From assembly GCA_019722365.1 (NCBI GenBank), contig JADFUC010000759.1:682001-746000 (forward strand): a stretch of 64,000 bases of DNA, written 5' to 3'. Shown piece after piece: positions 1-13,912 of the stretch. Positions within the stretch are counted from its first letter, which is position 1. Each line of letters begins with the position of its first letter. This DNA is from Lithospermum erythrorhizon. Lineage: Eukaryota; Streptophyta; Magnoliopsida; Boraginales; Boraginaceae. The notes under the pieces are model-generated. The model saw nothing but the letters and a program-made list of their open reading frames with translations, did not search any database and had not been told where the DNA came from. The position numbers and the translations under genes are program-made.

Positions 1-1582
1 AAAGATGATCATAGCTAATTGATAAATTATTTGTGTATACTAGCCAACCACTTTAGTTGTTACTGTTGATAATAATGTATACTGTTTTAAGCGAAATATA
101 TATATATAAAGGTTATAAAGTATATATTGAAATTCAATTGTGATCATGACACAATATGACTTCAGCATTACCGGTGTTGCAAGTTGAATATTGTGTGTTA
201 TTGTTGTTGAGTGTCTTACTGGAATTCATTCAAAAATTGACCATGACAGCCCCCCATGTCTGCACCCTATGGTCCAGATTATTACAAAAGGCACTCACCA
301 AGTCAACAATAACATACCTAAACTACCCCCCTCCACCGCCCAATTTTATTGGGGTATGGTTTGAGGCCCTTAATTATTTTTGGAAGATAGGGGAAGAAAC
401 TTAAACAATCAAAATTGGATGTACATAATACGATTATTTTAATGTTTAGGTTGTTTTGAATTATTTTCATCAATTAATTAATTATGTTGGATGAATAAAG
501 TCATAATTCATACCTCATAATTCATATTGCATAATTGATTAATCAATTAAAATAATTCAAAACAAACTAAACCTAAATATATATAGTTTCCATTTTCATT
601 CTATAAAGCATATAGGACGCTTGATTAACTTCACATTGAACAAAATGGAAAATTATCTGTCCTAGTGTTAATGAGAATCAATCACGTCCCCATGTCAGTA
701 TCATTTTAACGTATATACGTTGATGTCTGACACTTGCGTGAGGCATTGCGGCATCTTCACCTCATTACCACAGTGGCAGAAGCGTAAGCAGGAGTAACAC
801 AGGGCACGACCTTGAATTGGCCAACAGATGCTGCTGGCTGTAGGGGATCGGCCGCTGGCAAATCTGTGAGGCCTTGTAGCAAGCGGCTTGGGTATCGTGA
901 GATGTGCCTCGTGGATACTAGCATATATAAAAGTATGAATAATGGTTGTGTTTCTTTCGTTTTACAGCTATTAATTACTAAATTACCCTTACATCTAAAA
1001 ATCTTAAAGTTAAGGATTACAATAGGAATTGCTTCTTCTCTCCATTTTTGTTATTTGGCGTTTCGTATATCGAGATGGCTTTGAAACTTTAAATTATTCT
1101 TAAACTATATGTTCAAAAATTATAAGAAAATAATATTGTGAAACTATTTTCAAAGACAAATCTAATGATATAACTTTTATATTTATTAAAATAATAAGTA
1201 ATTAGTAATTAATAGTGAGATTTCGCTCTGATATGTAAGCGTCAAATAAAAGCGGAGGTAGTATTAAGTATTAAATCATCTTTTTATCTTTGCGTATCGT
1301 GAAGTTATCGATTGGAAGAGTCATTCGGCACATACGTGCAGGTTTGAGGATGATACATCATATACATTTGGCAGCGTATATATACTTAATAATTGTGGTG
1401 CATCTCGACTTTTTAATTAAACTTTGTTTATTTATACGCATTCAATAACATAATTATTTTTGCTCAATTTTGGCATGTATAACTTTCATGATTGATTCAC
1501 AGAGTATACGCGTATATTATATATTATTAACTTATTACTCGCTTTCGTGATATGATTTTAAATCATGTCGTTTTAATCTTTA

Positions 1583-1810
1583 ATAATTTGTGTAAGTTAA
1601 ATAATAATATATTTTATGTAAATTATTATTATTATTATTATTATTAATATTATTGTAATAGGTGTTAGTTAAATAATTATATATTTTTTTATAAAATTAT
1701 TATTATTATTATTTATTATGTAAGAACTATTTTTATAATTATTATGATAGGTATTAGTTAAATAATAGTATGATTTTAATAAAATTATTATTATTATTAT
1801 TATTGTTATT
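1583..1810. repeat. ATT microsatellites inside a ~90 bp tandem repeat
   Basis: Runs of (ATT)n at about 1621-1645, 1697-1715 and 1780-1804 alternate with a recurring TAGGTRTTAGTTAAATAAT-like segment. The microsatellites therefore sit at the same place in three diverged copies of a unit of about 80-100 bp. Confidence 0.7.
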
Positions 1811-2559
1811 TAATTTACAAATATGAATGTTATATATTGGGATCCACAAAAATTTAAATTATACTTTTTAAATCATCATAAATTTAACGTCACATGCTTG
1901 AAATAATTCGATTATATTATATTATTGATGAAATCGATTCTCGATAGATTTAGTCGAGGAGGATATTAAATTGTTAAAGTAATACTTGTATTTCCTACAT
2001 GGACATCTCGATTTAAGTATATAGTATCTCTCTATGGACATTATATTTAATTTTTTATATTATTATTTGTTATCAAAGTATCTACTTCAAAAATTAAAAA
2101 TAATTAGAAAAAAATTGAAAAGAGTGTTAGTTTTTCTGGCAGTTTTAGAATGATTTGAATTAAACATAAAAATATATCAAATATTTGATAAATCGATTGC
2201 GTATAGATGCGTCAGCGTCTCGCTCTTAATATCTTTATAAAGTATTGAATGTGGTAGGGGTGTTTATTTCATTTTTTGTAAATACATTTATGCCTACTCC
2301 AAATATAATTACTGACGGTAATTCACAAATAGTAATAATTTAATATGAAGTTAAAGAATTACTACTTTTAATAATAACAATTATTTTATTGTTGATAAAA
2401 ATACCAAGAGTTTTATGTATTCTAATATTATTATTTAATATATTATTATGTATATTATTATTAAACATAATATGAATATTACAATGATATGCTATGAAGT
2501 CATCACACCATAATAAATAAAATGGTATAACTTTAGACTTTATTTTAAAATAAAACTCG

Positions 2560-3415
2560 AACAAATGATTTTTATTTAACTTATGATTAAAATATCTATA
2601 TTTATTTAACTTCTAAAAGTTTAGATAAAAGCATCTCTTTTTATTTTTTATTAAGAATATATTGTCCTTCGACTAAATTAATTATAATGCATATTATTAT
2701 CTTTATAATCACAATAATTATTGACTCTAAAACTTGAAAAAATATGATTTAACTTATGATTAGAATATCTATATTTATACATATTCTAAAAGTTTAGATA
2801 AAATCGGCGATTCTTTCATTTTTATTTAGAACATATTGTTCTATTTCCAACTAAAATATTTCAAGCTAAAATTAAGTATTTGCGTCTTATTATTATCTTT
2901 GTGCTCGCGAATTATATTGATCATTAGATTAATAAATGGTGAAATCTGAAAAAGCAAGAATCGTTAAATTATTACATGTGGCCAACTTATGCGAGGTAAT
3001 TCATTATACTAATAATGTACAATTCAATACAATTAATTATTTTTGATAAAAAAATTCAACTCTTGAATGGAGTTACATAGGACTCATTATTATTTGGAGT
3101 TGCAAATAATATTCAATTCATTATTTGGAGTTACATATGAATTCAAAACAATTCAATACATTATACTAATAATCAATATAATTATGATAAAAAAAAGATA
3201 ATAATAAGATGTAAATAATTAATCTATATATCTTATTTAACTTATGATTTAATAAATGTGTGATAAGAGATGATTATTTCTTCCATTTTTTGTTACAACT
3301 AAAATTAAATTGTTCCTTCCAACTGAAAATATTGAAATTGATCATTATATCTTATTCTTACAACATGATAATAATAATATATACACATACAATTAGTTAT
3401 TATTATCTTAAATCA
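2560..3415. repeat. three diverged copies of a ~180 bp segment
   Basis: The order TTTAACTTATGATT, a TAGATAAAA-like stretch, a TTTTATTT run, TATTGTTC/TATTGTCC and then CTTATTATTATCTTT recurs starting near 2576, 2750 and 3236. The third copy is displaced and more diverged. The function is unknown. It looks like local duplication of intergenic DNA. Confidence 0.6.
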
Positions 3416-5362
3416 GATTCCCGATTTCTTGATGTGGAGGTAAAAATACTTTATTAAGGAGTTGAGTAATATTATTAATATACCCTAAAAAGTACTTTAT
3501 CAAAGAACGCTTTAGTTAATCATGAAAATGAAAAGTACTTTATTAAGGGACAAAAGTATAAAGATCAAGATAAAGTTGGATTGAAATCCTTTATGATGAA
3601 GTAAAAAGGAAATGAAAATTTTTGTTGCATGATCAATTAAATTGGAATGGAGGGAGTATTGAATGAAAATTAAAATATATATTTTCTAATAAAAGAATTA
3701 TTAAGTATTTTAATATGTAAGTGATCAATTTAAACATTATCGTTTACTGAGCATAAATTGAAGAAAAATACTTTATTTATTTGTTGTGTCATTATATCTT
3801 CTTCTTCTGACATGATATAATAAATATATCTTATCTGGTGGTTATTAATTAATATTGAATGAAAATTAAAAACCCTATAAAATAATATATAATTAACTTT
3901 TATATAAAAACCCCGATTATTCAATTTAGATATTTGATTATTTTTTTACTTTTCAATAATAAGTCAATGAATTTATATAAAACCTTATTTGTGCATATGC
4001 AAAAGTAAAAAAACTATTCAATATACCTGCCCTCTTATTCATCACATATCTGATATCTATATATAAGAAACATGAATGTTATAGAGTATTTAAAGTGTAA
4101 GATTGAAATCAATAAAATATGAAGTAATAATATAATGTTTAAGTTTTAATGACAGTATAACTAGAACAAACAAAAAGGCACTCTCGTAGTAACATTTCAT
4201 TACATTCATTTATTAATTTATTTTTTATTCTTGTTTTGTTTTCTTAGACATGAGAAATAATATTATTATATATATTAGAATGTTAGATTTGATGATATTA
4301 GGTGTAGCCTATCTAGTCAGGATTATATATATTGAAGTGGTTTAAAGGGAATCTCGGAATCTCAACCCAGGTTGATTCACATCTAAGAAGTGATTTGCTC
4401 TTTTTCATTATGGCTGGCGTGATGCAATAAAACCACTTAGGTTGGCGCTTCAAGCCGCTTATTTTTATCCAACAAAAATGAATGCAAATTCAGCCATATT
4501 TCTTAGCAAGGAAACAACAAGATTATCAAGTAATATCTCCTTTCAGATACTGAATACAAATACTCCGTATGACATTTACGTACAGTATCCGAAACTGTAT
4601 TTTGCAAGACAACTAGTACGGATACCTTCGGTCATTTACACAGACAAACTTCGGAACCAAAGGTTCTTTCCATTTCGTGTAATTGCAAAAAATCAACTTT
4701 TCCTATAATTATCAAAATCTGTCCAAAACTTTAAAACTTGAAAACGAAACATTTCCCAATTGTAAGAAAACCCAGTGTGGGAAGAAACTTTGAAATAAAC
4801 TTTTTTTGCCATGTTAACGGATATTGTATGTTTTAATAATTTTACATACTTTCAACTCAAAACATCTTTTTATGTCTATGCAATCGTAAGAATACAATGG
4901 AAATCTAAAAGTAATATAAGTTTTTTGTCAACTCGTCAGGCCATCAAGTTTTATGTCATGTAATTTTTCACTATGGAATAAAATATTTTTATATTTACCT
5001 TCTTGGAGTATAATGAAATAAAATCAAAATGATCATTACCACGACTTATACTTATTATATATTGTGAAATACTATATTTTTGATTAAATGCTTAAATCAT
5101 TTCGGAAAATAATTTTTTCTTTATCCATGAAAAATTATGTTAAATTCGATTAAACTTCTTTCAGATTAGGCGTAGAGATGCAGATAGAAGCGTTAGGCGT
5201 ATTGACTAACTTTTGTGATTAACACTCATATTACTAATTTTTTTAAAATAGAAAGCTTTTGTTAAAATTGCCTTAGATTTTAGGAGATTGAGTGTATTTT
5301 ACGCCAAAATAGCTTATTATTCTATTCTCCAATGTCTTTCCAAAGCCCCCATTTCTTCCTAG

Positions 5363-5368
5363 TATAAA
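5363..5368 (+). promoter_or_regulatory. probable TATA box of the NAC gene
   Basis: TATAAA lies 223 bases before the ATG and is followed at about 30 bases by a CT-rich stretch (5400-5420) typical of plant transcription starts. This gives a 5' leader of roughly 200 bases without an intron. Position and context support the call. No expression evidence is available. Confidence 0.55.
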
Positions 5369-5590
5369 GAAGCCTCATTTTCCCTCCCATATACTCACAA
5401 ACTACTCTTCCCCCTCCTTCAGTTCTTGTTGTTCTTGTTCATATTTTTTTTTGTTTCTATGCATATTCTTTACTTATGGATTATAAGAGCTAGTTTGGTT
5501 GACTAGAATCAACTCATATCCATAAAATACTACAATTTTGCTTATTTCATAAAGAATTCTTTTGTGAGCAAAATCTTGGTTGAATTTGGA

Positions 5591-6880
5591 ATGGAGAGAT
5601 TGAGTTTTGTTAAGGATGGTGTTCTTCGATTACCTCCTGGATTTCGATTCCATCCGACTGATGAAGAGCTCATTGTTGATTACTTGAAGAGGAAAGTTTT
5701 TTCATTTCCTTTGCCAGCTTCTGTTATCCCAGAGGTGGACGTCTGCAAGTCCGACCCCTGGGACTTGCCAGGTAATAATTACAACAACATCGAATTGGTC
5801 TAGTAACAAACTAGTTATGTCAAATTAAAAAGTGATTATTTTACCCTCATTTGACACCATGCAATAAAGTAATGCGGCAAAAAACATATATAAGTAAAAG
5901 GTGGATCATCAATTATTCAAGAAAGTTAAATTTATTTATATATGAAACAGGGGACTTGGAACATGAGAGGTATTTTTTCAGCACAAGGGAAGTGAAATAC
6001 CCAAATGGGAATCGATCAAATAGGGCAACTGTTTCAGGGTATTGGAAAGCTACTGGAATTGACAAGCAAATTGTAACTTGTAGGGGAAACCAAGTTGTAG
6101 GCATGAAAAAAACTCTGGTTTTTTACAGAGGAAAGCCACCAAATGGATGTAGAACTGATTGGATCATGCATGAATATCGCCTAGCTAATGTGCAAGCCAA
6201 AGCTAGTAATGCCATCCAAGTTAAAACCTCAATTCAGGTGAGAGTTGGGTATCAATTTTGCTCAAAACATTGACATTAATATGTTTCAATGGCTTTAAAA
6301 AGTCTCCCATCTAAGCTGCAGGGTAGGGTAGAAGGTCAGATAGTATGTAATCCAAATTTTATGTAATTTGGATGACAAGCCACATTATCATGTCTCTTCT
6401 TTAATTAATTATACCAACACTATGTAGACATAATAAGCAGTTATGATGTCACTACACAATGTGTAACGTAGAATTATGTAAAGAAATAGCACATAATGTG
6501 GCATAAATAGTAGGTAGATGATCTTCATCGCATCACGATAACAAATGACATTTTCTTATCAACTGCAGGATAACTGGGTTCTTTGTAGAATTTTCTTGAA
6601 GAAGAGAAGCACCAAAAGTGAAGAGGAGATCCACCTCCCCTCTTGCATTGGCAACGGCGTTGGAGCCGCCGCTGCCTCGGGCAATGGTAGGCCTGTTTTT
6701 TATGATTTCATGGGCAAGAAACCTTGGACAACTGATTTGAATCTAGCTCCAGCCTCATCATCTTCAGGCTCAAGTGGAGTGACTGATGAGACTAGTAATA
6801 GTAATGGAAAAGATGATCATGAGGAAACTAGTAGTTGCTCAAACAGTTTTACCACTCTTAGAAGAAAACCATTAGGTTAA
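5591..6880 (+). CDS. NAC083: NAC-domain transcription factor, NAC083/VNI2-like
   Basis: Three exons (5591-5771, 5951-6237, 6569-6880) give 259 residues. This is a plant NAC transcription factor that binds DNA as a dimer in the nucleus. All five NAC subdomains are visible: A ([14 protein letters not shown], residues ~12-25), B ([12 protein letters not shown]), C ([18 protein letters not shown]), D ([24 protein letters not shown]) and E ([12 protein letters not shown]). The intron positions, after the DPWDLPG motif and before NWVLCRIF, are those usual in NAC genes. The C-terminal tail has the short DLNLAP and Ser/Gly-rich stretches I associate with NAC083/VNI2, a negative regulator of xylem vessel formation with roles in leaf ageing. 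No membrane segment is present. I used the ATG at 5591 because the in-frame codons before it contain no other ATG. Family certain; orthology to NAC083 probable. Confidence 0.93.
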
Positions 6881-9138
6881 TGAATTCCTTTTCACATTTT
6901 GCAACTTATCTTCATGGAAAATCCCATCAAGATCGAATAACCAAATGTATGTAGAAGTGTAATTTTTAGATTTTCTTCAATGTTCTTTATATGTGGTAAT
7001 CAATTACCTTGAAATGTATGAGAACATAGTTCCAAATTATTTGTTACTATATATATTGATTGTGATCATCCATAATTCTTTTTTGTTACCATTAGTTTGT
7101 GTACAAAACTAATAATACATGTTATATAAGTTACAAATTTCAATATAGTAATCAATAAATGACTTAAGAATCGTTATTAAACTTCAGACTTCATAACTAC
7201 TCTATTGTCATCAATTTTACATGCAAAAAGGTTGAGATCCAAATAAAGGGGATTCTTTAGGATAGGTTGAAAGAAGTGGAAAAGAGAGAACATGTGTGTA
7301 TGCTTATAGAATAGTTTTTCAAAAGAGAAGAACCTTTATTTTTTAACTGAAGTTACTCAAGGTGAAAATGGAGGTGAGAACAAGATATATGAAATCATGT
7401 TCTCACATAAGGTTCCACTGATCCAGTTTTATTTTTTTGGAATCTACACAAATTTAGATAAGGAATCCAGTTCCTAGATTCTCATATCTTTGTCTATGGA
7501 TTCTTTTGAAGGAGATAGAGATCTATTTAAGTCACTAAAATATGCATCCGATTATACATTGAAGTAATTTTCATAATCGTAATACTTAAAATAATGTAAT
7601 TTAATAAAACATTGAAATCATGAGATACATTCTGATCTTATTAATTCACTTGTAAGGTTTTGTTCCTCCGAAACGGAACAAAACTCAATAACTGGCTCAA
7701 GTGACAATTGCCTAACCACAACTGTAGTGTGATGTTTTAGGCTTCAAAAATAAAAGAACACAAAGTCAATCAAGCAAAATGTTCCATTGAAACTATGAGA
7801 ATTAAACAGAACTACTTCTAGTTGAGAGACCATAGTTAACTAAACGTTTGAATTTGGAACACCTCTTTAAGTTGTTGTAACAAATATTAGTCCAAATCTC
7901 TTACGACTTATAGGTTATAACTTATTAATTTTATAGATTGATATCTCCTGGAAAGTCTCTAAACTCTGCAAAGATACTACCTAATTTATTATAGTAGAAG
8001 AAATTAATTAAATAAAAATGTTATGGGTCATTTTAGTACTATAAATTAATGGGAACGGCAAAAAAATCAGTAGAAAGATTCTCCTACTCAGCTCCAACTA
8101 CATCCCAAGTTTGACCTAATTAAGCACAAAGTATATATAATTAGGTTAATCTATCCCATGTTATGTATGATTATATTTGTATAGTTCTTTATTAGTTATT
8201 TCAACTCAATTGTATCATGTATGCGCCATACAAGCATCAAACACTATGAGAAACTTCCAAAATTCCTATCAACTATATATGTCTCAATACTATATTCCTC
8301 AAGTTGGAAATACTTATAATAACTCCATAGCCTTATAATCTTGTTAGTATTTCATCTTGTATGTATAATATTGCCAATAATAATGTTGGCAAATTCCAGT
8401 AGATATTATTGTTTCCCTTATCCTAAATCCAGACTTGCCCCTCATAAAATGACCTCACATAAAGATCAATGTAGAGCCAATTTTTTTTGTCTAGATGCCA
8501 AGTGGACGCTGGGAATATCATGGACGGCAATATATAAACATGATTGAACATATGATTAATCAAGATGGTTGAACTTAATGGAAATTGATTTCTTTTTATC
8601 CAATAATTATAACAAAAAAAGAAGAGTTTCTTGAGAGAGTGGTGAAGAACAAGTACTTAAAAATAGATGGTGGAGTTCTTCACGTCACCCCTTGGCCCTG
8701 GTGTACAGTGTAAATAGGTTGCATTCCTCTTTTCCATTTGTTTTCATTTCCTTGTCCCCATTAGCTAGCGTTGGATAACCATAAATGAAAATTCACTTAT
8801 TTTTCAAGCCATATATATCCTTTTACGTAGCACATACACGCGATTCTATTAAAAAAGATTCGGCTCAACAAAAGCTATTTCGCTTTTGGTGAAAGTCACA
8901 GATAAAAATTACACTGACGGCATAATGACAAGACGTCATGCATGAGAAATAGTTCCGAGACGAAGTAGGAGGGGGGTTCCAAGTTGTCAATCACGTGGGT
9001 AGAGGCTGGGAGACCACTCAACTCTATTCTTGTATCATCATACAGGGTTGGGTCACTCTCATAGTATATGAGAAAGAAACACCCACTAGTCATGGAGAGG
9101 CATTCAATTCTCTCACTATCTCTCAAAGAGTTCAGGGA

Positions 9139-9178
9139 ATTTTGGGCTCCTAGAGTGCAAAATATAGGAGCCCAAAAT
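9139..9178. repeat. perfect 14 bp inverted repeat (hairpin)
   Basis: Arms at 9139-9152 and 9165-9178 are perfectly complementary (ATTTTGGGCTCCTA and its complement) around a 12-base loop. Such a stem is rare by chance in this composition. It could be the remnant of a terminal inverted repeat, or a transcript hairpin. I do not recognise a known microRNA in it. Confidence 0.8.
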
Positions 9179-11224
9179 AGAACAAATCAAATATCAATTA
9201 TGTAAGTTGACCCTAGAATGGTTTTAAACATAACATTTCTATGGACAAAGAACAAGATACAATGGTTGATTGGCAAGTCTGCAACAATGATCTCTCATGT
9301 AAAGATAATATTGCTTGGTCACACATTAATTTGACCAAAAGAAAGAGTAGAAATTACAGTAGAGTCCCTTATTGTGGATGGAAAGTCTCATCAAGTTTTG
9401 GCCGGCAGCAACGACAGCAAAAGGAAGTTGAAGACGAGTCCCTTATCATGTACGCACCATAGGTGGCATACAATAGTGTCTAGCCAAAGACTTCAAAAGG
9501 AAAATGGAAGAATTTCATGATTGTTATCTAACCAATGTTTTTAAGCAATTCTGGTGGGAGAGGGGGGAAAAAAGAAGAAGAAGAAAAAACTTCATATTAT
9601 ATATTGTTATAGCATTTGTTTAAGATCAAGGGTTGGGTTGTTCGCCCATTAAAGTGCTACATAAGCTAGGTTCAGAACATCGTGAGACAGTTCAGTCCGT
9701 ATCCGGTGACTCTTTTCACTTTCACATTCTTGCTTTTCTCTCTGTTCTAATTCCTCACCTACAATTCAAACCTTGAGAGTGATGGAATACTTTGGCCATC
9801 AAGCCACTTAAAACAAAAGCATAACAAAGAAAAATACTTTGGCCTGAAGTATGTCGACAGAACATTAAATGATGACGAGACATCGCATATTCACATCCAA
9901 TATGCACCTTATCTAGGTACAAGATTTCAGAAAACTCCATAATGTGAACTCCGAACGATTATCCTCCTTAACCAATAGGGACCTGCATTTTCATAAATTC
10001 CATCAAGCCAACTATAATTCTGGAAGGCCTTTACCACTTCATGTCAATCTTCTGTTTAATGGAAACATGTGTTTCAATCATACGCAGCAACCAAATTATT
10101 TATCTTATAAGGATTACACGCATGGATCTAATAAGCATCCATTATAACACATAATAGCTAAAGAAAACACACGACTCGATGCATACCATCAACACAGAGG
10201 TCACAAGCTCTAACTGGAGTTCGGTAATGTAACAGCAAAGTGAGCAAACCACAGTAATTTACAACGGTACTCTGCTTTCCATGCTTCCATTGAGTTTACA
10301 GACTATCCATGTTAACTATTGTTGATTGCTTTTGTTCTCTACAGAACCAATTTCTCTGGCTTCAATTGTTGATGTCTAGGACAAAGGCGGCGCAGAGAAA
10401 GCCTTCAGAACAGCCTCATTCTACAAAAGGGACATTCTTGTTACCATTCGCACTAAATATTTGTAATTATAAATTCAAGCTTTCTAAAGACAAGAAATTT
10501 ATATTCTGGTTTTGATACTGGTGGGTCAAGCGTCAAGCCTCCTACAAATTTTAAGTTATACAATTACATACAGACTATACATATGACTAGACCGCTAGAA
10601 GCAAAGCATGAGAGTGTTTGAACTCAACCACTTCAAGTTTGATAAGCAAACACTAGTATGTATATACACAGCAACCAACATATTCAAACTGGTTATTGCG
10701 GCATTTAACATACCTTGAAGTACAACCTAGCTAGCTACTATGTCTAGCAATATCCCTCACAAATACTCCTATTTTCATCAAAGCTTTTTCAGACAACATA
10801 TTCGCAACCTACGCTCGACAGAATAATATTTTACGTTATGGAACTAGACAGAAATGTAATGTACGATACTAAAACTAAACAAATCTGCAAAAACTACATA
10901 CCTGTAAGCAACATTCATTTGGGCTTTAAGACATACAAACTAATTCAATCATCCCTGACAACACGGGAAATTTGTAAAATGACATCTTTTCGCATTTTTG
11001 TTGCAAAAATAGCTCAAATTATAAAAACTATTAAAAAAAATAGCACTTTGTATTCTTTCCAGGTAAAAATACAACAATATGTAAGAGGCTCTGCCTCACT
11101 TGTACCAACGCCTTTAAAGACTTCTCGCCAATTCTCCAATAAATCGATTCAAATACATTTCTTATTTCTTATGTAATCGATTTATCTTCGCCTGCTGGGC
11201 AAGAGATAAAGTGGCCCAACAAAA

Positions 11225-11625
11225 AAATACAACCAACCGAACCTAATTCTAACCGAATCCTGGTATTAACCGAATTGATGAATCGATTGAATCGAACCGC
11301 TGTTCAAAAAATAAAAATCGAAAAATTTCGTTCTGGGCTCGGGTTTTCCAATCGACGGTTCGAACCGAACTCCATTGAATTTTTAATTAAAAAAAATAAA
11401 ATATTATATATATATATATATAACCGAAATAACCTAGAACCGAATCGAAATAACCGAAAAAACCGAAAAAACCGAAAAACCGAACCGAACCGGAACCGGT
11501 AACCGAGAATGAATCCCGAACCGACCGGAACCGATGCATCGAACCGACCGAACTGCTTCGTTCCATTCAACTGACCGAGCTGAGTCGGTTCGGTCTCCCA
11601 AATCGAACCGACCCGAATACTGCCT
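11225..11625. repeat. ACCGAA-rich repetitive segment, copy 1
   Basis: About 400 bases are dominated by variants of AACCGA and TCGAACCG, denser toward both ends, with a central AT stretch near 11400-11420. The same motif pattern recurs at 29.64-30.27 kb. Open frames here merely translate the repeat into Arg/Asn/Phe-rich peptides. It is probably a degenerate non-autonomous mobile element or satellite-like repeat. No terminal duplication could be defined. Confidence 0.65.
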
Positions 11626-13489
11626 CTAAGTAGCAGATGCTTTTTTAATTGTTTCTTCTTCCATCACTTAATATTTTTTTTTAACTTTATAAGCGAATGA
11701 ATCTGGCAAGACCTGTCAACTGTTGCTATATACACAATCTCTTCAAAGTAAATCTAATTATTTTGCCCCCCTCCCCCCTATTTGCAAGTGTAGTAATTAG
11801 AAGTTTTACAAGTGGCAAAATTGTCATTTTACTTAAAAAGTTACTATTCGATGTGTGTATAGTAAGTCGCCTTTCAAATTTGTTTCACTTATTTGGTTAA
11901 CATAACTTATAATAATAAAAAAAAATTTACATATTTGAATAAAAATAACTTATAAGTTGTAAAAAGTTAAATTGACTTATAACTACATTTCATTTATATA
12001 TCAATTTATCTTTATGATATTAATAAATTAGTAATTGAATATTTAAAAGAATAAAAATAATTATAAATAAACTTATATTTTGTGACTAAGCAAATATAAT
12101 ATTTATTAGTTTTTTAATAAAGAGAGTAAAATGTTAAAAAGTTCATATAAGTAAAAATTATAAAATGAAGGATAAATAAGTATAAAAGTTAAATATTTGT
12201 GCGTACTAAGAAATTATTTGGCCAAACTAACTTATAAAATTGGAGCAAAAAAAAAAATTGGAAAAAAAAAAGCTATGATTTGTTACTTTTTTTATTTCAA
12301 CTTATAATTTATTGGTAAATAAACTTAGTCAAACAATTTTTTAACTTATTTTAGCCAAATCAACTTAAGTCGAGACGATAAAAATGTTTAGCCAAACACC
12401 CTTTTAGTAACCAAACACTCTTAAATAGTCTAATTCAAGAGTCAAGAAAAATTTGCACCGAAGCTATAATTTGTCCGGTCCGGTTCAAATATCTCAAGAA
12501 AATTGTACCGGGCATCGACCGATACTTACCGCGATAATACTGATTATAATTTTTCATCCGATCTCTCTCGGTAGGTCTTATTTTATTCAAAGGATACGTC
12601 GGTGCAAATTTCGATTTGTTACTTCTTCACTTTGACCAAGATCTTCATAGTTGGGCTTTGATGAAAGTTAAATGGGTTCTAGATTTATTGGTGTAGGCCC
12701 ATTTTCGGTGTGCCTAATAACCATTAAAACTCGATTTGTTTATAGCCTTTATTCTCGGGAATACCTATCAATATTGATGATAACTGTTTAAACTTTCAAA
12801 CATTTGGCTCCCTTCCCTTTGTTTGTCAACTTCAAGCCCATAGTTTGGGCCTAGGGCATAATATTTAAGCCCTGATCCAACCATTGCATAGTGAATCGTA
12901 TTCAGGTCGTGGGGGCACTCGATGCCGTTGGGACTCGGTTGGTTCGAAGGTCATTAGATTCTTTACTCAAAGTATCCGAAAAAATATCAATTTATTATAA
13001 TCGAGTATCGACACATTATCCACTATAAAAGCAAAAAAATAGACATGCAGACTTAGAATAACCTTGTTTCTTCTTATGGCCCGAATTGACTATCCTCTTC
13101 AAAAATATTGGGCACCCACATAGTCAGATGCCCTTTACCGAGCTTAAGCATCGCTATTAACGGTGACTTTCAAAACTTGAAGCCCATAGTTGGAGCCATT
13201 AAGGCCATCATAAGAGAATAAAGTTAGAAAGATGACTTTGAGTCTAAAAGTGGGACCACATCTGTAAAAGTCATTATGTAGTCATGATTAACAATGAAGG
13301 GGGGGTTGACTAGACCAAACGTTTGACCCAAACCCAAATATTTCTCCTTTTCTCATTCATTTTCCTTCTTTGTCTTAACCAAACAAATTGCATTATTTGT
13401 CTTAACCAACATTTTTCTTCATCATCATAATCTCATCCATCTATATTTTCTTTAATTTTTATACTTACATATAAATATATATCATTATA

Positions 13490-13912
13490 GACATTTATAG
13501 GCTAAACATACAAATTAACAAATACCAACTATATATTTTGATGAGGTTATATCTATCACTTTAGAGATTTATAGGTTGGATTAAGTTTATAGGTTAAACA
13601 TAAAAATTATTAAATACCAAATATATATTTTTTTATATTATAGTTATCACTAGAGAGATTTATAGGTTAAACATGGTAATAAGTACCAACTACTAGTATA
13701 TATTTTTGATAAGATTATATCTATCACTATAGAGATTTATAGGTTAAACATAAAAATTAAAAAATACCAAATATAGTTTTTTATGAGATTTATAGATTAA
13801 ACATACAAATTAACAAGTACCAAGTATGTTTTCTTGATTTTTTATGGTTCACTAGAGAGATTTATAGGTTAAGCATAGAAATTAAGAAATACCAAGTATA
13901 TATTTTGATAAG
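13490..13912. repeat. ~90 bp tandem repeat ending at a start codon
   Basis: About six diverged copies of a unit (GAGATTTATAGGTTAAACAT, AAATTAA-AAATACCAA, TATATTTTGATAAGAT, ATCTATCACTA) run through the leader of the BAR-protein gene. The last copy ends in TTTTGATAAG directly before the ATG at 13913. An equivalent TTTTTGATAAGATTA occurs at about 13703 in an earlier copy. Confidence 0.85.

Larger units (their letters stand above)
1..5340. other. AT-rich intergenic region, no gene seen
   Basis: No open frame here splices into a recognisable protein. The DNA is very AT-rich and holds short ATT runs, a dispersed triplicated segment (2.57-3.4 kb) and one Stowaway-like end: a GGAGGGAGTA motif near 3650. 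Positions 770-930 are clearly less AT-rich than the surroundings, but I recognise neither a coding nor an RNA gene there. Confidence 0.6.
6881..13489. other. intergenic, no gene recognised
   Basis: Short open frames (e.g. 8896-9126 minus, 9241-9462 plus, 10838-11176 plus) have no family features, no consistent splice partners and no conserved motifs. Positions 8600-11200 are somewhat less AT-rich than their surroundings and could be an old gene or a non-coding transcript, but nothing in the sequence proves it. An ACCGAA-rich segment and one strong hairpin are listed separately. Confidence 0.5.

Noticed and set aside
770..1084. GC-richer patch with a 90-codon open frame
   Set aside because: The peptide has no family features and the frame is not extended by plausible exons. 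It does not fold into a tRNA or match a microRNA I know.
8896..9126. Minus-strand 76-codon open frame
   Set aside because: No conserved motif, no splice partners and no promoter context; it probably arises by chance in a less AT-rich patch.
10838..11176. 112-codon open frame
   Set aside because: Lys/Ile/Ser-rich translation of AT-rich DNA with no domain or splice support.
11304..11570. Arg/Phe-rich frame on the minus strand
   Set aside because: It is a direct translation of the ACCGAA repeat.
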